Below are positions 41,330 to 49,792 of a stretch of DNA of 51,257 nt, in pieces. The DNA lies in assembly GCA_002409445.1 (NCBI GenBank), contig DHNJ01000268.1:1039-52295 (forward strand), in the 5' to 3' direction. The notes below the pieces were generated by a model, which worked only from the letters and a program-made list of their open reading frames with translations, made no database searches and was not told the origin of the DNA. Numbering within the stretch: the stretch's first letter is position 1; the number at the start of each line of letters is the position of its first letter. A program made the translations under genes and the position numbers. The stretch is from Armatimonadetes bacterium UBA5419 (GTDB taxonomy: Bacteria; Armatimonadota; UBA10988).

Positions 41330-42366
41330 TCATCATCATGAAGCCCACCGCGACCCGCGAAGAGACCGCGGCAGTCGTTGACGAAGTCCGCGCCAAGGGC
41401 TACGCGCCGAACCCGATCTACGGCGAGCAGTTGACAGTGGTGGCGGTGGTGGGCAAGCACCCCGGGGAGTTCCAGGGCTACTTCGAGGGCTTGGACGGCG
41501 TCGAGCGGTGCGTACTGATCGACCAGTCGTACAAGCTAGTCGCGCGCGCCGGTCGCCAGAGCCTCGGCTTCAAGGTCGGTGGAGACCTCACTGTTGGCGG
41601 TGGCAACCTCGTGGTCATCGCTGGGCCCTGCTCGGTCGAATCGGACGAGCAGATGATGGCTTGCGCGCGCGTGGCCAAGGAAGCCGGTGCGACGATGCTT
41701 CGCGGCGGCGCCTACAAGCCGCGCACCTCACCGTACAGCTTCCAAGGCATGGGTGAGGAAGGCCTCCAGTTGCTGGCCCACGTGCGCGACGAGACGGGCC
41801 TCAAGATTGTCTCCGAGTTCACGGACGCCCGCCAGTTTGACAATGGCGAGCACGAGTACGTGGACATGATTCAGCTCGGCGCCCGGAACATGCAGAACTT
41901 CGCGCTGCTGGCCGCCGCGGGCGAGACCGGCAAGCCCGTCCTGCTCAAGCGCGGCCTCGCCGCGACGATCGAGGACCTGCTCAACGCTGCCGAGTACATC
42001 GCCAGCCGGGGCACCGAAAACATCCTCCTCTGCGAGCGCGGTATACGCACCTTCGAGACGGCGACCCGCAATACGCTGGATATCGCGGCTGTGCCGGTGC
42101 TGCGTAAGCTCACGCACCTGCCCATCTGCTTGGACCCAAGCCATGCGGCAGGCGTGCGCGAGTTCATCCCACCGCTCGCTGCGGCCTCGGTGGCGGTTGG
42201 TGCGGACGCCTTGATGCTCGAGATTCACCCCAACCCCGCCGTGGCTAAGTCCGATGGCAGCCAGGCGCTCGAGTTCGACCTCTTCCGTGGGTTGATGAAG
42301 CGCATCATGAGCATGCCGCGCTGGACGTACGGCGAGGACATCCGCATCGGTGACGAGGAAGCTTGA
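41326..42366 (+). CDS. aroF: DAHP synthase (3-deoxy-7-phosphoheptulonate synthase), AroF/AroA-beta type
   Basis: The product is 346 aa. The N-terminal 80 residues (MIIIMKPTATREETAAVVDEV...) form the ferredoxin-like regulatory extension found in Thermotoga-type enzymes. The barrel has IAGPCSVES, RGGAYKPRTSPYSFQG, SEFTDARQ, QLGARNMQNFALL, LLKRG, RGIRTFE and DPSHAAG. It starts the shikimate pathway from PEP and erythrose-4-phosphate; the extension usually gives feedback inhibition by aromatic amino acids. It is related to kdsA in this window. It overlaps mnmA upstream and shares TGATG with grpE. Confidence 0.94.
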   Translation: MIIIMKPTATREETAAVVDEVRAKGYAPNPIYGEQLTVVAVVGKHPGEFQGYFEGLDGVERCVLIDQSYKLVARAGRQSLGFKVGGDLTVGGGNLVVIAGPCSVESDEQMMACARVAKEAGATMLRGGAYKPRTSPYSFQGMGEEGLQLLAHVRDETGLKIVSEFTDARQFDNGEHEYVDMIQLGARNMQNFALLAAAGETGKPVLLKRGLAATIEDLLNAAEYIASRGTENILLCERGIRTFETATRNTLDIAAVPVLRKLTHLPICLDPSHAAGVREFIPPLAAASVAVGADALMLEIHPNPAVAKSDGSQALEFDLFRGLMKRIMSMPRWTYGEDIRIGDEEA

Positions 42367-42896
42367 TGGTAGACGACGCTGACCGACAGGATCTCGATCC
42401 GGGCGCCGAGTCGGCTGAGCCAGAGGCCGTTGCCGAGATGGTGCCGGCCGAGCAGTATGTGACCGTGGTCGCAGAGCGCGACCGCTACCTGCGCGCGCTG
42501 GCCGACGCCGACACCCGTGCTCGCCGCGCTGCCGAACAGGCGCAGATCCAGGTCGCGCGGGCCAACGAAGGCTTTCTGCTAGGTATCCTGCCAGTTCTGT
42601 CGGGAGTGACCCGCGCACTCGATGCTGCCCGTAGCGCCGATGACCTGGAGCAGATGAGCACCGGCCTTGAGTTGATCGACCGGCAACTGCACAGCTTCCT
42701 GGAGTCGGTCGGTGCAGTCTTCCTGGTGCCTTCGCCGGGCGACCCGTTCGATCCCGACCGGCATGAGGCCGTTTATAGCCAGCCGCCGACCGCCGCGGTC
42801 CCCGTGGGCCATATTATCGGTGTGATCGAGCCGGGCATCATGTTGCACGGTCAGTTGCTGCAGCCGGCCCGTGTGGCGGTCGCCGCGGCCGAATGA
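42366..42896 (+). CDS. grpE: GrpE-family nucleotide exchange factor
   Basis: The ATG at 42366 shares a base with the aroF stop. The product is 176 aa. An acidic N-terminus is followed by a coiled coil (about 30-90, ERDRYLRALADADTRARRAAEQAQ) and the C-terminal beta domain with FDPDRHEAVYSQPP, VGHIIGVIEPGIMLHGQLLQPARVAVA, the classic GrpE ending. GrpE releases ADP from DnaK. No dnaK or dnaJ is adjacent, and the helix motif is somewhat degenerate, so this could be a second, specialised copy. Confidence 0.87.
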   Translation: MVDDADRQDLDPGAESAEPEAVAEMVPAEQYVTVVAERDRYLRALADADTRARRAAEQAQIQVARANEGFLLGILPVLSGVTRALDAARSADDLEQMSTGLELIDRQLHSFLESVGAVFLVPSPGDPFDPDRHEAVYSQPPTAAVPVGHIIGVIEPGIMLHGQLLQPARVAVAAAE

Positions 42897-43930
42897 GCGC
42901 GGCACGCCGTCACCGGTGGCTGCGCTGGGCTGTGCTGGCGGGTATCGTCTGGCTGGCGGTCAGCGGTGGCGTCTTCCACCGGGTCTGGAATGACCCCTAC
43001 AACTCCCAGGTGCGGCCCGTCATCGCTGACGACCGATCGGCGGAAGACATCCCGCTGGACACCGAGACCAATGATCAGCCTGGCTGGTCGAGCCAGGCGC
43101 TCGGTGTCGAGCGACGCGAACTGCGGGCGTTCGAAAGTTGGTTCGAGCGTAAGCTCGGTGCGCCGACGACCTCGCGGCTGACCTTCTCCACCGAGCGCGC
43201 CGACCGCACCCAGCGGGTCGAATGTCTCGTCTTGACCCCGAAGAGCCCCGGCCCGGAGGTTGTGCTCTACCTAGCCAGTTCTGGCTCGCGGCAGGGCTGG
43301 ACCTTCGACATCGAGGCCATGGCGGCCTACCGCGCGCTGGGTCGCGAGGTGCGCATGCTTGTCGTGCCGCTGCCGGCCGAAGAGCAGCGTGGACCGGGCT
43401 GGCAGGCCCTGGCGACCCTGGACTTGCCAGGCCTCGAAGGCATGCTGCGCCAGAGCGTGCTCGACCTGACCCGCGCGGTCCGAGTCTGTCAGGCGCAAGG
43501 CTGGGAGGTGACCACGGCGGCCGGCTACAGCCTAGGTGCACTGTTCATGGCCAGTGCCGTCGGCCTACGACCCGATGTCATTGACCCACCGGAGTTGGTC
43601 CTCTGGGGCATGGGCGCCGACCTGGAGCTACTTGGTAAGTTGTCGGAGCACCGCCTGGCGCGGCTGTTGCGTGGTGGGGATGGCATCGACGAGGGGTACC
43701 GGCGCCAGCTGGTCGCGCGCTTGGACCCGCTGACCCACCTGCGGCGCGCACGGATCACCAACGCTCGCTTGATCGCGGGGCGCAAAGATGCCATCATCCC
43801 ACCGGTCTGTGTGGAGGCGCTCGCTAAGGACATGCGCGCCCATCACATCGACACGGAGATCGAGTGGGTCGACGGTGGTCACTACGCGGTGATCGGTGTG
43901 CCGACCCGCGTTGAACGCCTTTTCATGTAG
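42893..43930 (+). CDS. Membrane-anchored alpha/beta hydrolase
   Basis: The product is 345 aa with an ATGA overlap with grpE. Residues about 10-27 form a single N-terminal membrane anchor (WAVLAGIVWLAVSGGVF). The outer domain is an alpha/beta hydrolase with nucleophile elbow AAGYSLGALFMAS, the acid in IAGRKDAIIPP and the His in DGGHYAVIG, so the triad is complete. It could be an esterase or lipase facing the periplasm; no substrate is indicated. It is the last gene of the 38022-43930 operon. Confidence 0.78.
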   Translation: MSAARRHRWLRWAVLAGIVWLAVSGGVFHRVWNDPYNSQVRPVIADDRSAEDIPLDTETNDQPGWSSQALGVERRELRAFESWFERKLGAPTTSRLTFSTERADRTQRVECLVLTPKSPGPEVVLYLASSGSRQGWTFDIEAMAAYRALGREVRMLVVPLPAEEQRGPGWQALATLDLPGLEGMLRQSVLDLTRAVRVCQAQGWEVTTAAGYSLGALFMASAVGLRPDVIDPPELVLWGMGADLELLGKLSEHRLARLLRGGDGIDEGYRRQLVARLDPLTHLRRARITNARLIAGRKDAIIPPVCVEALAKDMRAHHIDTEIEWVDGGHYAVIGVPTRVERLFM

Positions 43931-43997
43931 AATCGGCGGCGAAGTGGAAACCTTCGGGGGGCGCCTCTCGTCAACAAGCACTAGAGGGATTATCTAG

Positions 43998-45107
43998 GTG
44001 AGTAGACTCCTGACATGGTGGCGTGCGGTGTGTGGCCGGAGCTGCGTCCTTGCCGTCACCGTGCTGCTCGCCGGCGTGCCGCTGGCCGCCTTCGAGAACA
44101 CCACGGACGCCCGCCTCACACTGCCGGAGGGGCCGTGGACCTCGGCCGAGACGCCGCTGGTCGTGGCCCTCGCGCCAGCAGGCGATGACCTTGAGACCCT
44201 CGAGACCCACCTTTCGCCGCTAACGCGTGAGCGCGGCGCCGCATTGTTGACCGCTGTTGGCGGCGACGATCTGCGGCTGGCCGCGGTGGTCAACGAGATC
44301 ACGGGTGAGCACAAGCTGCCACAGAACAACGTGATACTCGCCTACGTCCCGCTGAACAGTAATGCCGCCTGGGACTCGCTCGGTGTCTGGACGTGGCAGC
44401 TACTATTGCGGCAGCCGAGCCTGTACGGTGGTTGCCTGCTGGTCAACCCACCCGCCCCGGAGAACCCCGAGCCGGTGCCCGGTCAGGGCCCCACAACGAG
44501 CGGCAGCGCGGTGCTCCTGGTCACCCGCCCGGACCGGCTGGAGTCGGGCCAGGCGCTCCAGCAAGCGCTCGCCCGCTGGGGCCTGCAGACGCACATCCAG
44601 ATCGTACGCCCCGAAGAGCTTGGGTTGTACGTGGGCGCCGGAATGAGTGCCCTCCTGCCCGCCTCGGCGCACCTTTCGGAACTGACAGACCCGTCGACCA
44701 AGGCACACTTCAAGGCGCCTGAAGGCTGGCATTTCGAGCGCCGCGACGGTTACCTCGCGGTCGCTATTAACGAGGCCTGGCCCGATGATGTGATGGTCGA
44801 GCTGGTCAGCGGCATGCTGGTCGATCGCACCTTCGAGGACTACGTCGCCGAGGTGGGTAATGTCGCCCTGCGCGCCGACTGGATCGAACTGACCGACACC
44901 GAGCGGCTCCCGCCGCCGCGTGAGGACTACCTCCTCCACCGCTTCACCGCTATCGACCGCCGCGGCTACGTGCCGCATCGTATCCAGTGGTACCTGGTCG
45001 GCTCGGGCGATCGGATCGTCTCGCTTCGCGCGGTCGGTACGGCGGAGGCCCTCAATCAGGTACAGGCGGACCTGCAACAAATGGTCAACGGCGTCGTCTT
45101 CGACTAG
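43998..45107 (+). CDS. Secreted two-domain protein: degenerate hydrolase fold plus PsbP-like domain
   Basis: The start is GTG at 43998 behind GAGGG. The product is 369 aa with a signal peptide (about residues 1-31, VTVLLAGVPLAA). Residues 45-215 follow an alpha/beta-hydrolase layout, but the nucleophile elbow position reads YVPLNSNAAW with no GxSxG motif, so it looks inactive. Residues about 238-369 (FKAPEGWHFERRDGYLAVAI... to MVNGVVFD) resemble the PsbP/DUF1795 fold. It is not cleanly assignable to a known family. It sits 67 bp after the membrane hydrolase gene and could be its partner. Confidence 0.55.
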   Translation: MSRLLTWWRAVCGRSCVLAVTVLLAGVPLAAFENTTDARLTLPEGPWTSAETPLVVALAPAGDDLETLETHLSPLTRERGAALLTAVGGDDLRLAAVVNEITGEHKLPQNNVILAYVPLNSNAAWDSLGVWTWQLLLRQPSLYGGCLLVNPPAPENPEPVPGQGPTTSGSAVLLVTRPDRLESGQALQQALARWGLQTHIQIVRPEELGLYVGAGMSALLPASAHLSELTDPSTKAHFKAPEGWHFERRDGYLAVAINEAWPDDVMVELVSGMLVDRTFEDYVAEVGNVALRADWIELTDTERLPPPREDYLLHRFTAIDRRGYVPHRIQWYLVGSGDRIVSLRAVGTAEALNQVQADLQQMVNGVVFD

Positions 45108-45134
45108 GCTCGCCTCTGACCCGCGACCCAGTGG

Positions 45135-45162
45135 TTGACGCCCACGGCCGGCTGGCTACAAT
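45135..45162 (+). promoter_or_regulatory. Promoter of gcvH-lipM
   Basis: TTGACG (45135-45140), a 16-bp spacer and TACAAT (45157-45162) form a strong match to the housekeeping consensus. Transcription would start near 45169, 20 bases before the gcvH ATG. Confidence 0.65.
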
Positions 45163-45188
45163 CGGCAGTGAAGGAGCCGCGAGACGCC

Positions 45189-45563
45189 ATGGAAACCCCT
45201 GCCGACCTCCGCTTTCTGCCGAGTCATGAGTGGTGCCGAGTTGAGGGCGACCGCGCCACCTTCGGCATTACCGACCACGCCCAGAACGAGTTGGGCGACG
45301 TCGTCGCCATCGAACTGCCGGCCGAAGGCGATGAAGTCACTGCCGGGCAGGCCTTCGGCTCCGTCGACTCGGTCAAAGCCACTAGCGAGCTCATCGCGCC
45401 CCTGTCGGGCACGGTGGTCGAGGTCCACGAGGCGCTCATCGATCAGCCGGAGTTGATCAACGAGTCGCCCTACGCCCAGGGCTGGATGGTGACGATCGAC
45501 GTGAGCGACCCGGCCGAGGCTGACGCCCTGCTCGACCTCGCTGCGTACGAGGCCTCGCTCTGA
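45189..45563 (+). CDS. gcvH: Glycine cleavage H protein (lipoyl carrier)
   Basis: The start is ATG at 45189, with GAAGGAG upstream. The product is 124 aa. The lipoyl-domain hammerhead is clear: LPSHEWCRVEG, ITDHAQNELGDVVAIELP, the lipoylated Lys in SVDSVKATSEL, and NESPYAQGWMVTIDV. It carries the aminomethyl group between glycine-cleavage subunits and in some bacteria is also the entry point for lipoate. No gcvP or gcvT is adjacent; instead a lipoyl-attachment enzyme follows 4 bp later. Confidence 0.94.
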   Translation: METPADLRFLPSHEWCRVEGDRATFGITDHAQNELGDVVAIELPAEGDEVTAGQAFGSVDSVKATSELIAPLSGTVVEVHEALIDQPELINESPYAQGWMVTIDVSDPAEADALLDLAAYEASL

Positions 45564-45567
45564 GCTA

Positions 45568-46353
45568 GTGTCCGCCACCCCTGCCCGCCTACTCCTTACG
45601 CCACCGCTGGCCGGCGCCCTTAACATGGCGCTGGATGAGGTACTGCTTACCACGCTCAGCGCACCGGTGGTACGGGTCTACGAGTGGCAGCCGCACACGA
45701 TCACCCTTGGCTATGCGCAGCGTGCGGCGGACGTCGACCGGGCGGCATGTGAGCGCTGGGGGCTCGATGTGACGCGCCGGCTGACCGGTGGCCGCGCGGT
45801 GCTCCACGCGGACGAGTTGACCTATTCAGTCATCGCCCCTCCTGACCTGGTCGGTGGTCTCCGCAACTTGACCCGGAGTTACCAGCTCATCTCGGGCTGC
45901 CTGGCCACCGCCCTGCGCGCCGCCGGCCTGGCGATCGAGTTCAGCGAGCGGCCGACCGCACCCGCGGCACGGCTGGGTGCGCACGATCCGGCATGTTTCG
46001 CCGCGTCGCTCGGTGGTGACCTGGTCGTCTCTGGGCGCAAGCTCGTCGGTAGTGCACAGCTCCAGCGGCTGGGTGGTGTGCTTCAGCACGGCTCGCTGCC
46101 GCGCACGCTGGACCATCGACCGCTCGACGAGTGCCTGCGTCGACCCGCCGGTGCGCAGCACAATTGGACCAGCCTTAGCGATCTCGGCGTCGGCCTGTCG
46201 CCGCTGCGTTTCGCCCAGCTGATGGGTGAGGCGTATGCCGAGTTGTTCGGAGCGCTGACCGAGCCCCAGGAGCCGACCGCGGACGAGTGGGCCGCGGCGC
46301 GGGCGCTGGCCGCGGAGAAGTACGCGACCGACGCCTGGATCGAGCGGCTCTAG
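45568..46353 (+). CDS. lipM: LipM-type octanoyltransferase / lipoate ligase family protein
   Basis: The start is GTG at 45568. The product is 261 aa of the LplA/LipB/LipM fold. RRLTGGRAVLHADELTYSVIAP is the lipoyl-binding loop, DLVVSGRKLVGSAQLQR holds the catalytic Lys, and GGVLQHGSLP plus the Cys of DPACFAAS match LipM rather than ATP-using LplA. LipM moves octanoate from acyl carrier protein to GcvH, consistent with gcvH directly upstream in the same transcript. A lipoate ligase remains possible from sequence alone. Confidence 0.8.
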   Translation: MSATPARLLLTPPLAGALNMALDEVLLTTLSAPVVRVYEWQPHTITLGYAQRAADVDRAACERWGLDVTRRLTGGRAVLHADELTYSVIAPPDLVGGLRNLTRSYQLISGCLATALRAAGLAIEFSERPTAPAARLGAHDPACFAASLGGDLVVSGRKLVGSAQLQRLGGVLQHGSLPRTLDHRPLDECLRRPAGAQHNWTSLSDLGVGLSPLRFAQLMGEAYAELFGALTEPQEPTADEWAAARALAAEKYATDAWIERL

Positions 46354-46367
46354 CCGCCGGCACCGAC

Positions 46368-46396
46368 TTGACGCGCGGAGTGCGCGGGCCTAGACT
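46368..46396 (+). promoter_or_regulatory. Promoter of the cobalamin-uptake operon
   Basis: TTGACG (46368-46373), a 17-bp spacer and TAGACT (46391-46396) give an expected start near 46403, immediately before the riboswitch. Confidence 0.68.
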
Positions 46397-46406
46397 CTGC
46401 GTAACT

Positions 46407-46600
46407 TGGATGACCGTGTGAGTAGCGCTCTCGGAAGTCGGTGAGAAGCCGACGCAGCCCCTGCTACGGTAACCGGAGACGAACGCCGCAGGCCCTCGGT
46501 GAGGGCAGCCATTGACCAACCTGGGTGATCAGACCGGTCGAGAAGGCGCGGCGGGAGGACGACCTGGAAGCCCGGAGACCTCGCTACCCACCTGGCCACC
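46407..46600 (+). promoter_or_regulatory. Cobalamin (B12) riboswitch
   Basis: The conserved core is readable: GGAAGTCGGTGAGAAGCCGACGC, then GCCCCTGCTACGGTA, a variable arm, GAGGGCAGCCA, and the closing B12 box GAAGCCCGGAGACCTCGC (46567-46584). It lies between a strong promoter and the tonB ATG at 46622. The ribosome site GGGAG (about 46609-46613) follows closely, so control is probably at translation. Binding of adenosylcobalamin would switch off the downstream uptake genes. Outer limits are approximate. Confidence 0.9.
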
Positions 46601-46621
46601 GGCTCAGCGGGAGCACGGCCC

Positions 46622-47857
46622 ATGGCGACCAGCGAGTTTGTGCATCAACGGCGCTACCCCGTCGCGCCACGCCCCTACCCGCTGCTCTGGTCGCTCGCGG
46701 TCGCCGCACCGCTCGTCCTGCTCGCCCTTGCGCTCGTGCGCCCGCCGGCGACCGAAACCGCCCCGCCGCAGACACTCCGCCGGCTGCGCCCGGTACGCGT
46801 GAGCCACGCAGCACTGCGCTCGGCGGCGCCAGCAACCACTGTGCAGCCAGGCCGCGCCACGCAGGCCGCCACAACGCCCGCGGCGGCACGCCCAGCATCG
46901 CGAACAGCCCATGTGCCCGCGCACGCCCCGGCGCTGCGCCGCAGCCCGGCGACGGCGCCTGCAAGCTCGCCGCGGGTCACCGCATCCACCCCCGTTGCCA
47001 CGGTGGCGGACAGCACACCTACACCGGCGGCCAGCCCGGGCTCGGCCTCACGCCGCAGCCCCGCCACCGAACGACCTGCCATGCCCGTGGCCACCTTCCA
47101 AGGCGGCGGTACCGGCGGCAGCGCGCGGCCGCAAGCCCCTGGGCGCCTCGCCACCAGCGCCGCCCTGCCCAACGCTGCAACTCCCGGCCCCGGCGGCGCG
47201 CGAATCGGTGTGACTGGCCCCGGTGAGATCATGGTTCGTCCGGGCACCGCGGCGCCCGTCGGCGGTGGCCTGCGCATCGCCGCCAGTAGCTCCGCCGGCG
47301 TGGCTGCCGGCCTCGCTGGGGCTGGCCGCGGCGCTGACGGCACCTCCGCCGGCAGCAGTCAGCCGACACCGCGAAGCGGCGTTAGTGCGCCTCGCCCCGG
47401 CGCGGCTGTCGACGTGGCCACGCCGCCCTCTCGCCCTGCCCTCCCTGCAACCCCGGCACCTACCCCACCGCCTCCGGCCACTCCCGTGCCGGCTCCAACG
47501 CCCGCCGCCGCGCCGCCCAAGGTGGTCGCGCCGGCCGTCCCCGCTCCTCGGCCCACGCCTCCTCCCCCGCCGGCCGCGAAACCTGAGCCCAAGCCCGAAC
47601 CGAAGTCGGACCTACCCGCCGAGCCGCGCCTGGTCTCGCGAGCCACACCGAGCTTCCCGCCCGCCGACGCCGCCGGCTCCGTGACCATCGCCATCGCCGT
47701 CAATGCCGGTGGCACCGTGACCTCGGTGGATGTGACCAACTCGTCGGGTTCCTCGGCCATCGACTCGGCCGCCCGCGCGGCTGGGCGCCGGTTCCGCTTC
47801 TCGCCGGCGCAGCAGGGCAAGACCTTCTACCAGACCTTCCGCTACAGCCCGCAGTGA
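46622..47857 (+). CDS. TonB energy transducer, very long Pro/Ala linker
   Basis: The product is 411 aa. A cytoplasmic tail and one membrane helix (about residues 20-39, PLLWSLAVAAPLVLLALAL) are followed by about 280 residues rich in Pro, Ala, Thr and Gly with PKPEPKPEPK near the end. A TonB C-terminal domain (about 335-411, SVTIAIAVNAGGTVTSVDVTNSSGSSAIDSAA, then FRFSPAQQGK) completes it. It passes proton-motive energy to an outer-membrane receptor. The linker is far longer than in E. coli TonB (239 aa). No exbB or exbD is present. It overlaps the receptor region by GTGA, and the first gene after the B12 riboswitch is thus a dedicated TonB. Confidence 0.88.
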   Translation: MATSEFVHQRRYPVAPRPYPLLWSLAVAAPLVLLALALVRPPATETAPPQTLRRLRPVRVSHAALRSAAPATTVQPGRATQAATTPAAARPASRTAHVPAHAPALRRSPATAPASSPRVTASTPVATVADSTPTPAASPGSASRRSPATERPAMPVATFQGGGTGGSARPQAPGRLATSAALPNAATPGPGGARIGVTGPGEIMVRPGTAAPVGGGLRIAASSSAGVAAGLAGAGRGADGTSAGSSQPTPRSGVSAPRPGAAVDVATPPSRPALPATPAPTPPPPATPVPAPTPAAAPPKVVAPAVPAPRPTPPPPPAAKPEPKPEPKSDLPAEPRLVSRATPSFPPADAAGSVTIAIAVNAGGTVTSVDVTNSSGSSAIDSAARAAGRRFRFSPAQQGKTFYQTFRYSPQ

Positions 47858-47865
47858 GGCACCCG

Positions 47866-49767
47866 ATGCGTTATCTCTGGTTTACGGTCGTTGCCGGCTG
47901 CGGCTGGCTCTGCCTCGTTGCGGTGCCGGCGGTCGCCCAGTCCGAGGCCCCGCCCCCGCCGGCGTCCACGGCGATCGAGGAGCTGCCTGACATCGAGGTC
48001 ACCGTCGCCCGTGTTCGGCAGCGGCCCGCGGACGTAACCGCACCGGTCGATATCGTTCGACCCGAGCAGGTGGTTACGCCGGCCGCCACGGCCGTGGCGG
48101 ATACTCTCTCCCGCGTCCCCAGCCTCGACCTGCGCCCAGCGGGTACCGATGGGGGTATCACGGGCTTCAGCCTCCGCGGGGCCAAGGCTGAGCAGGTGCT
48201 CGTGCTCATCGACGGACGTCGTCTCTCGACCGCTCAAGGTGCCGGCGTCGACCTGGGTGACCTACCGCTGCACAGTGTCGAGCGCATCGAGGTGCTGCGG
48301 GGCGGCGCGTCAGCGATGTACGGCACTGACGCGATCGGTGGCGTTATCAACATCATCACCCGCCACGGCGGCGATGGCCGGCTCAAGGCCACGGTCCGTG
48401 GCGGGTCGTTCGGGGCGCTGGGCGGCGTGCTTAACGCTGGCGGCACGACCGGCCGCGCCACCTGGCGCTGGGACGCCGAGTACTACACCCAGGACGGGGA
48501 CTTCCGCTTCCGCCACCGCGGTTGGCAGCGCCGCGCCAACAACCGGCTGCAACGCGCTGGTCTCAGCGGCGCCGGCAGCTACGACTTCGGTCGTGCTGGT
48601 GTGCTGCGCGCCGGAGCCGACTTGTACCGAGCCAAACGCGGCGTACCGGGCCTGATCGAGTTTCCCACGCCCGGTGCCTGGCAGACGGACGACCGTCATG
48701 GCGTGTGGCTGCAGCACGGGGTCGAACTCACCTCGGGCCTGCGACTGGACAGCCATCTGACCTGGCTCGACTCGGAGCGCGACTACGTCGACCTGCTCAA
48801 CACCTTCGGCGTCGACTCGCACCACGACAACCGGCAGTTCGCCGCAGGAACACAGGCGCACTTCGCCGTTGCCGGCGCCAACCAGGCCACCGTTGGCCTC
48901 GACTGGCGGCGGGACGAGCTGCGCAGCAACACCGCCGGCGGTCACCACCGCATCACCGTTGGCCTGTTCGGGCAGTACGAGATCGGCTTAGGGCGCGTAC
49001 GGCTGGTGCCGTCGGCGCGCGTCGATTGGCAGACCCAGCAGCGCGCCGTGCTCACGCCGCGTCTGGCCAGCACGTGGCAGGTCAGCCCCTCGGTGCGGGC
49101 GCGCGCGAGCTGGGGCCAGGCCTTCCGTGCCCCATCGTTCGACGACCTCTACTGGCCCGCGGACAACCTGGCGGTCGGCAACCCCAACCTTGGCAGCGAA
49201 CGCTCGACCGAGTGGAACTTTGGGGTCAGCTGGCAGCCGTGGGCGCGCGGCAACCTGGAGTTGGACTACTTCAACCGCGACCTGAGCCAGATGATCGTCT
49301 GGCAACCGATCGGCGGTGGACGCTGGTCACCAACCAACGTCGGCCGCGTTCGCTTCCAAGGCCTCGAACTGGCCGCCGAGACCCCGTTACCGCACGTGCC
49401 GCGGCTGGTCTTCACCGCCAGCTACGCCTACCTGAAGGCCACGACACACACGGGTAGCCAAGCCGAGATTGGCCGCCAACTGGTTGGCCGGCCCTTCCAT
49501 CAGGCCAGCGCCTCGCTCAACTGGCGCGGCGCGACCTGGGATGCCGGGTTCGACCTGACCAGCTCCAGCTCGCGTTACCTGACTACCGCCAACACCGACT
49601 CGCTGCCCGGCTTCGTCACCGCCGACCTGCGCGGCCGCTGGCGGGTCAGCGCGCTGGACGAGCTCAGCATCGAGCTGCGGAACGTCCTCAATCACCAGTA
49701 TCAGACTGTCGACGGGTACCCGCTGCCGGGCCGCGAGTTGCGGGTAGCCTACCAAAGAACCTTCTAA
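47866..49767 (+). CDS. btuB: TonB-dependent outer-membrane receptor, BtuB-like
   Basis: I chose ATG 47866, with GAGG six bases upstream; a GTG at 47854 in the tonB stop is an alternative. The product is 633 aa. The signal peptide ends at AVAQ. A TonB-box-like LPDIEVTVAR is followed by the plug (about 40-150; LSRVPSLDLRPAG, FSLRGAKAEQVLVLIDGRRLS, RIEVLRGGASAMYGTDAIGGVINIIT). The beta-barrel ends in the outer-membrane signature YQRTF. Riboswitch control and size support cobalamin as cargo. Confidence 0.9.
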   Translation: MRYLWFTVVAGCGWLCLVAVPAVAQSEAPPPPASTAIEELPDIEVTVARVRQRPADVTAPVDIVRPEQVVTPAATAVADTLSRVPSLDLRPAGTDGGITGFSLRGAKAEQVLVLIDGRRLSTAQGAGVDLGDLPLHSVERIEVLRGGASAMYGTDAIGGVINIITRHGGDGRLKATVRGGSFGALGGVLNAGGTTGRATWRWDAEYYTQDGDFRFRHRGWQRRANNRLQRAGLSGAGSYDFGRAGVLRAGADLYRAKRGVPGLIEFPTPGAWQTDDRHGVWLQHGVELTSGLRLDSHLTWLDSERDYVDLLNTFGVDSHHDNRQFAAGTQAHFAVAGANQATVGLDWRRDELRSNTAGGHHRITVGLFGQYEIGLGRVRLVPSARVDWQTQQRAVLTPRLASTWQVSPSVRARASWGQAFRAPSFDDLYWPADNLAVGNPNLGSERSTEWNFGVSWQPWARGNLELDYFNRDLSQMIVWQPIGGGRWSPTNVGRVRFQGLELAAETPLPHVPRLVFTASYAYLKATTHTGSQAEIGRQLVGRPFHQASASLNWRGATWDAGFDLTSSSSRYLTTANTDSLPGFVTADLRGRWRVSALDELSIELRNVLNHQYQTVDGYPLPGRELRVAYQRTF

Positions 49768-49792
49768 GTACACCAAGACCAAGGAGCAACCG

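Noticed and set aside
43905..43933. TAGAAT at 43928-43933 as a promoter for the secreted two-domain gene
   Set aside because: The nearest -35-like TTGAAC is only 11 bp upstream, too close for a normal promoter.
46622..47700. Repeat array or tandem repeat in the Pro/Ala-rich part of tonB
   Set aside because: The segment is low-complexity protein sequence without regular repeat units at DNA level; only a short PKPEPKPEPK stretch is repetitive.
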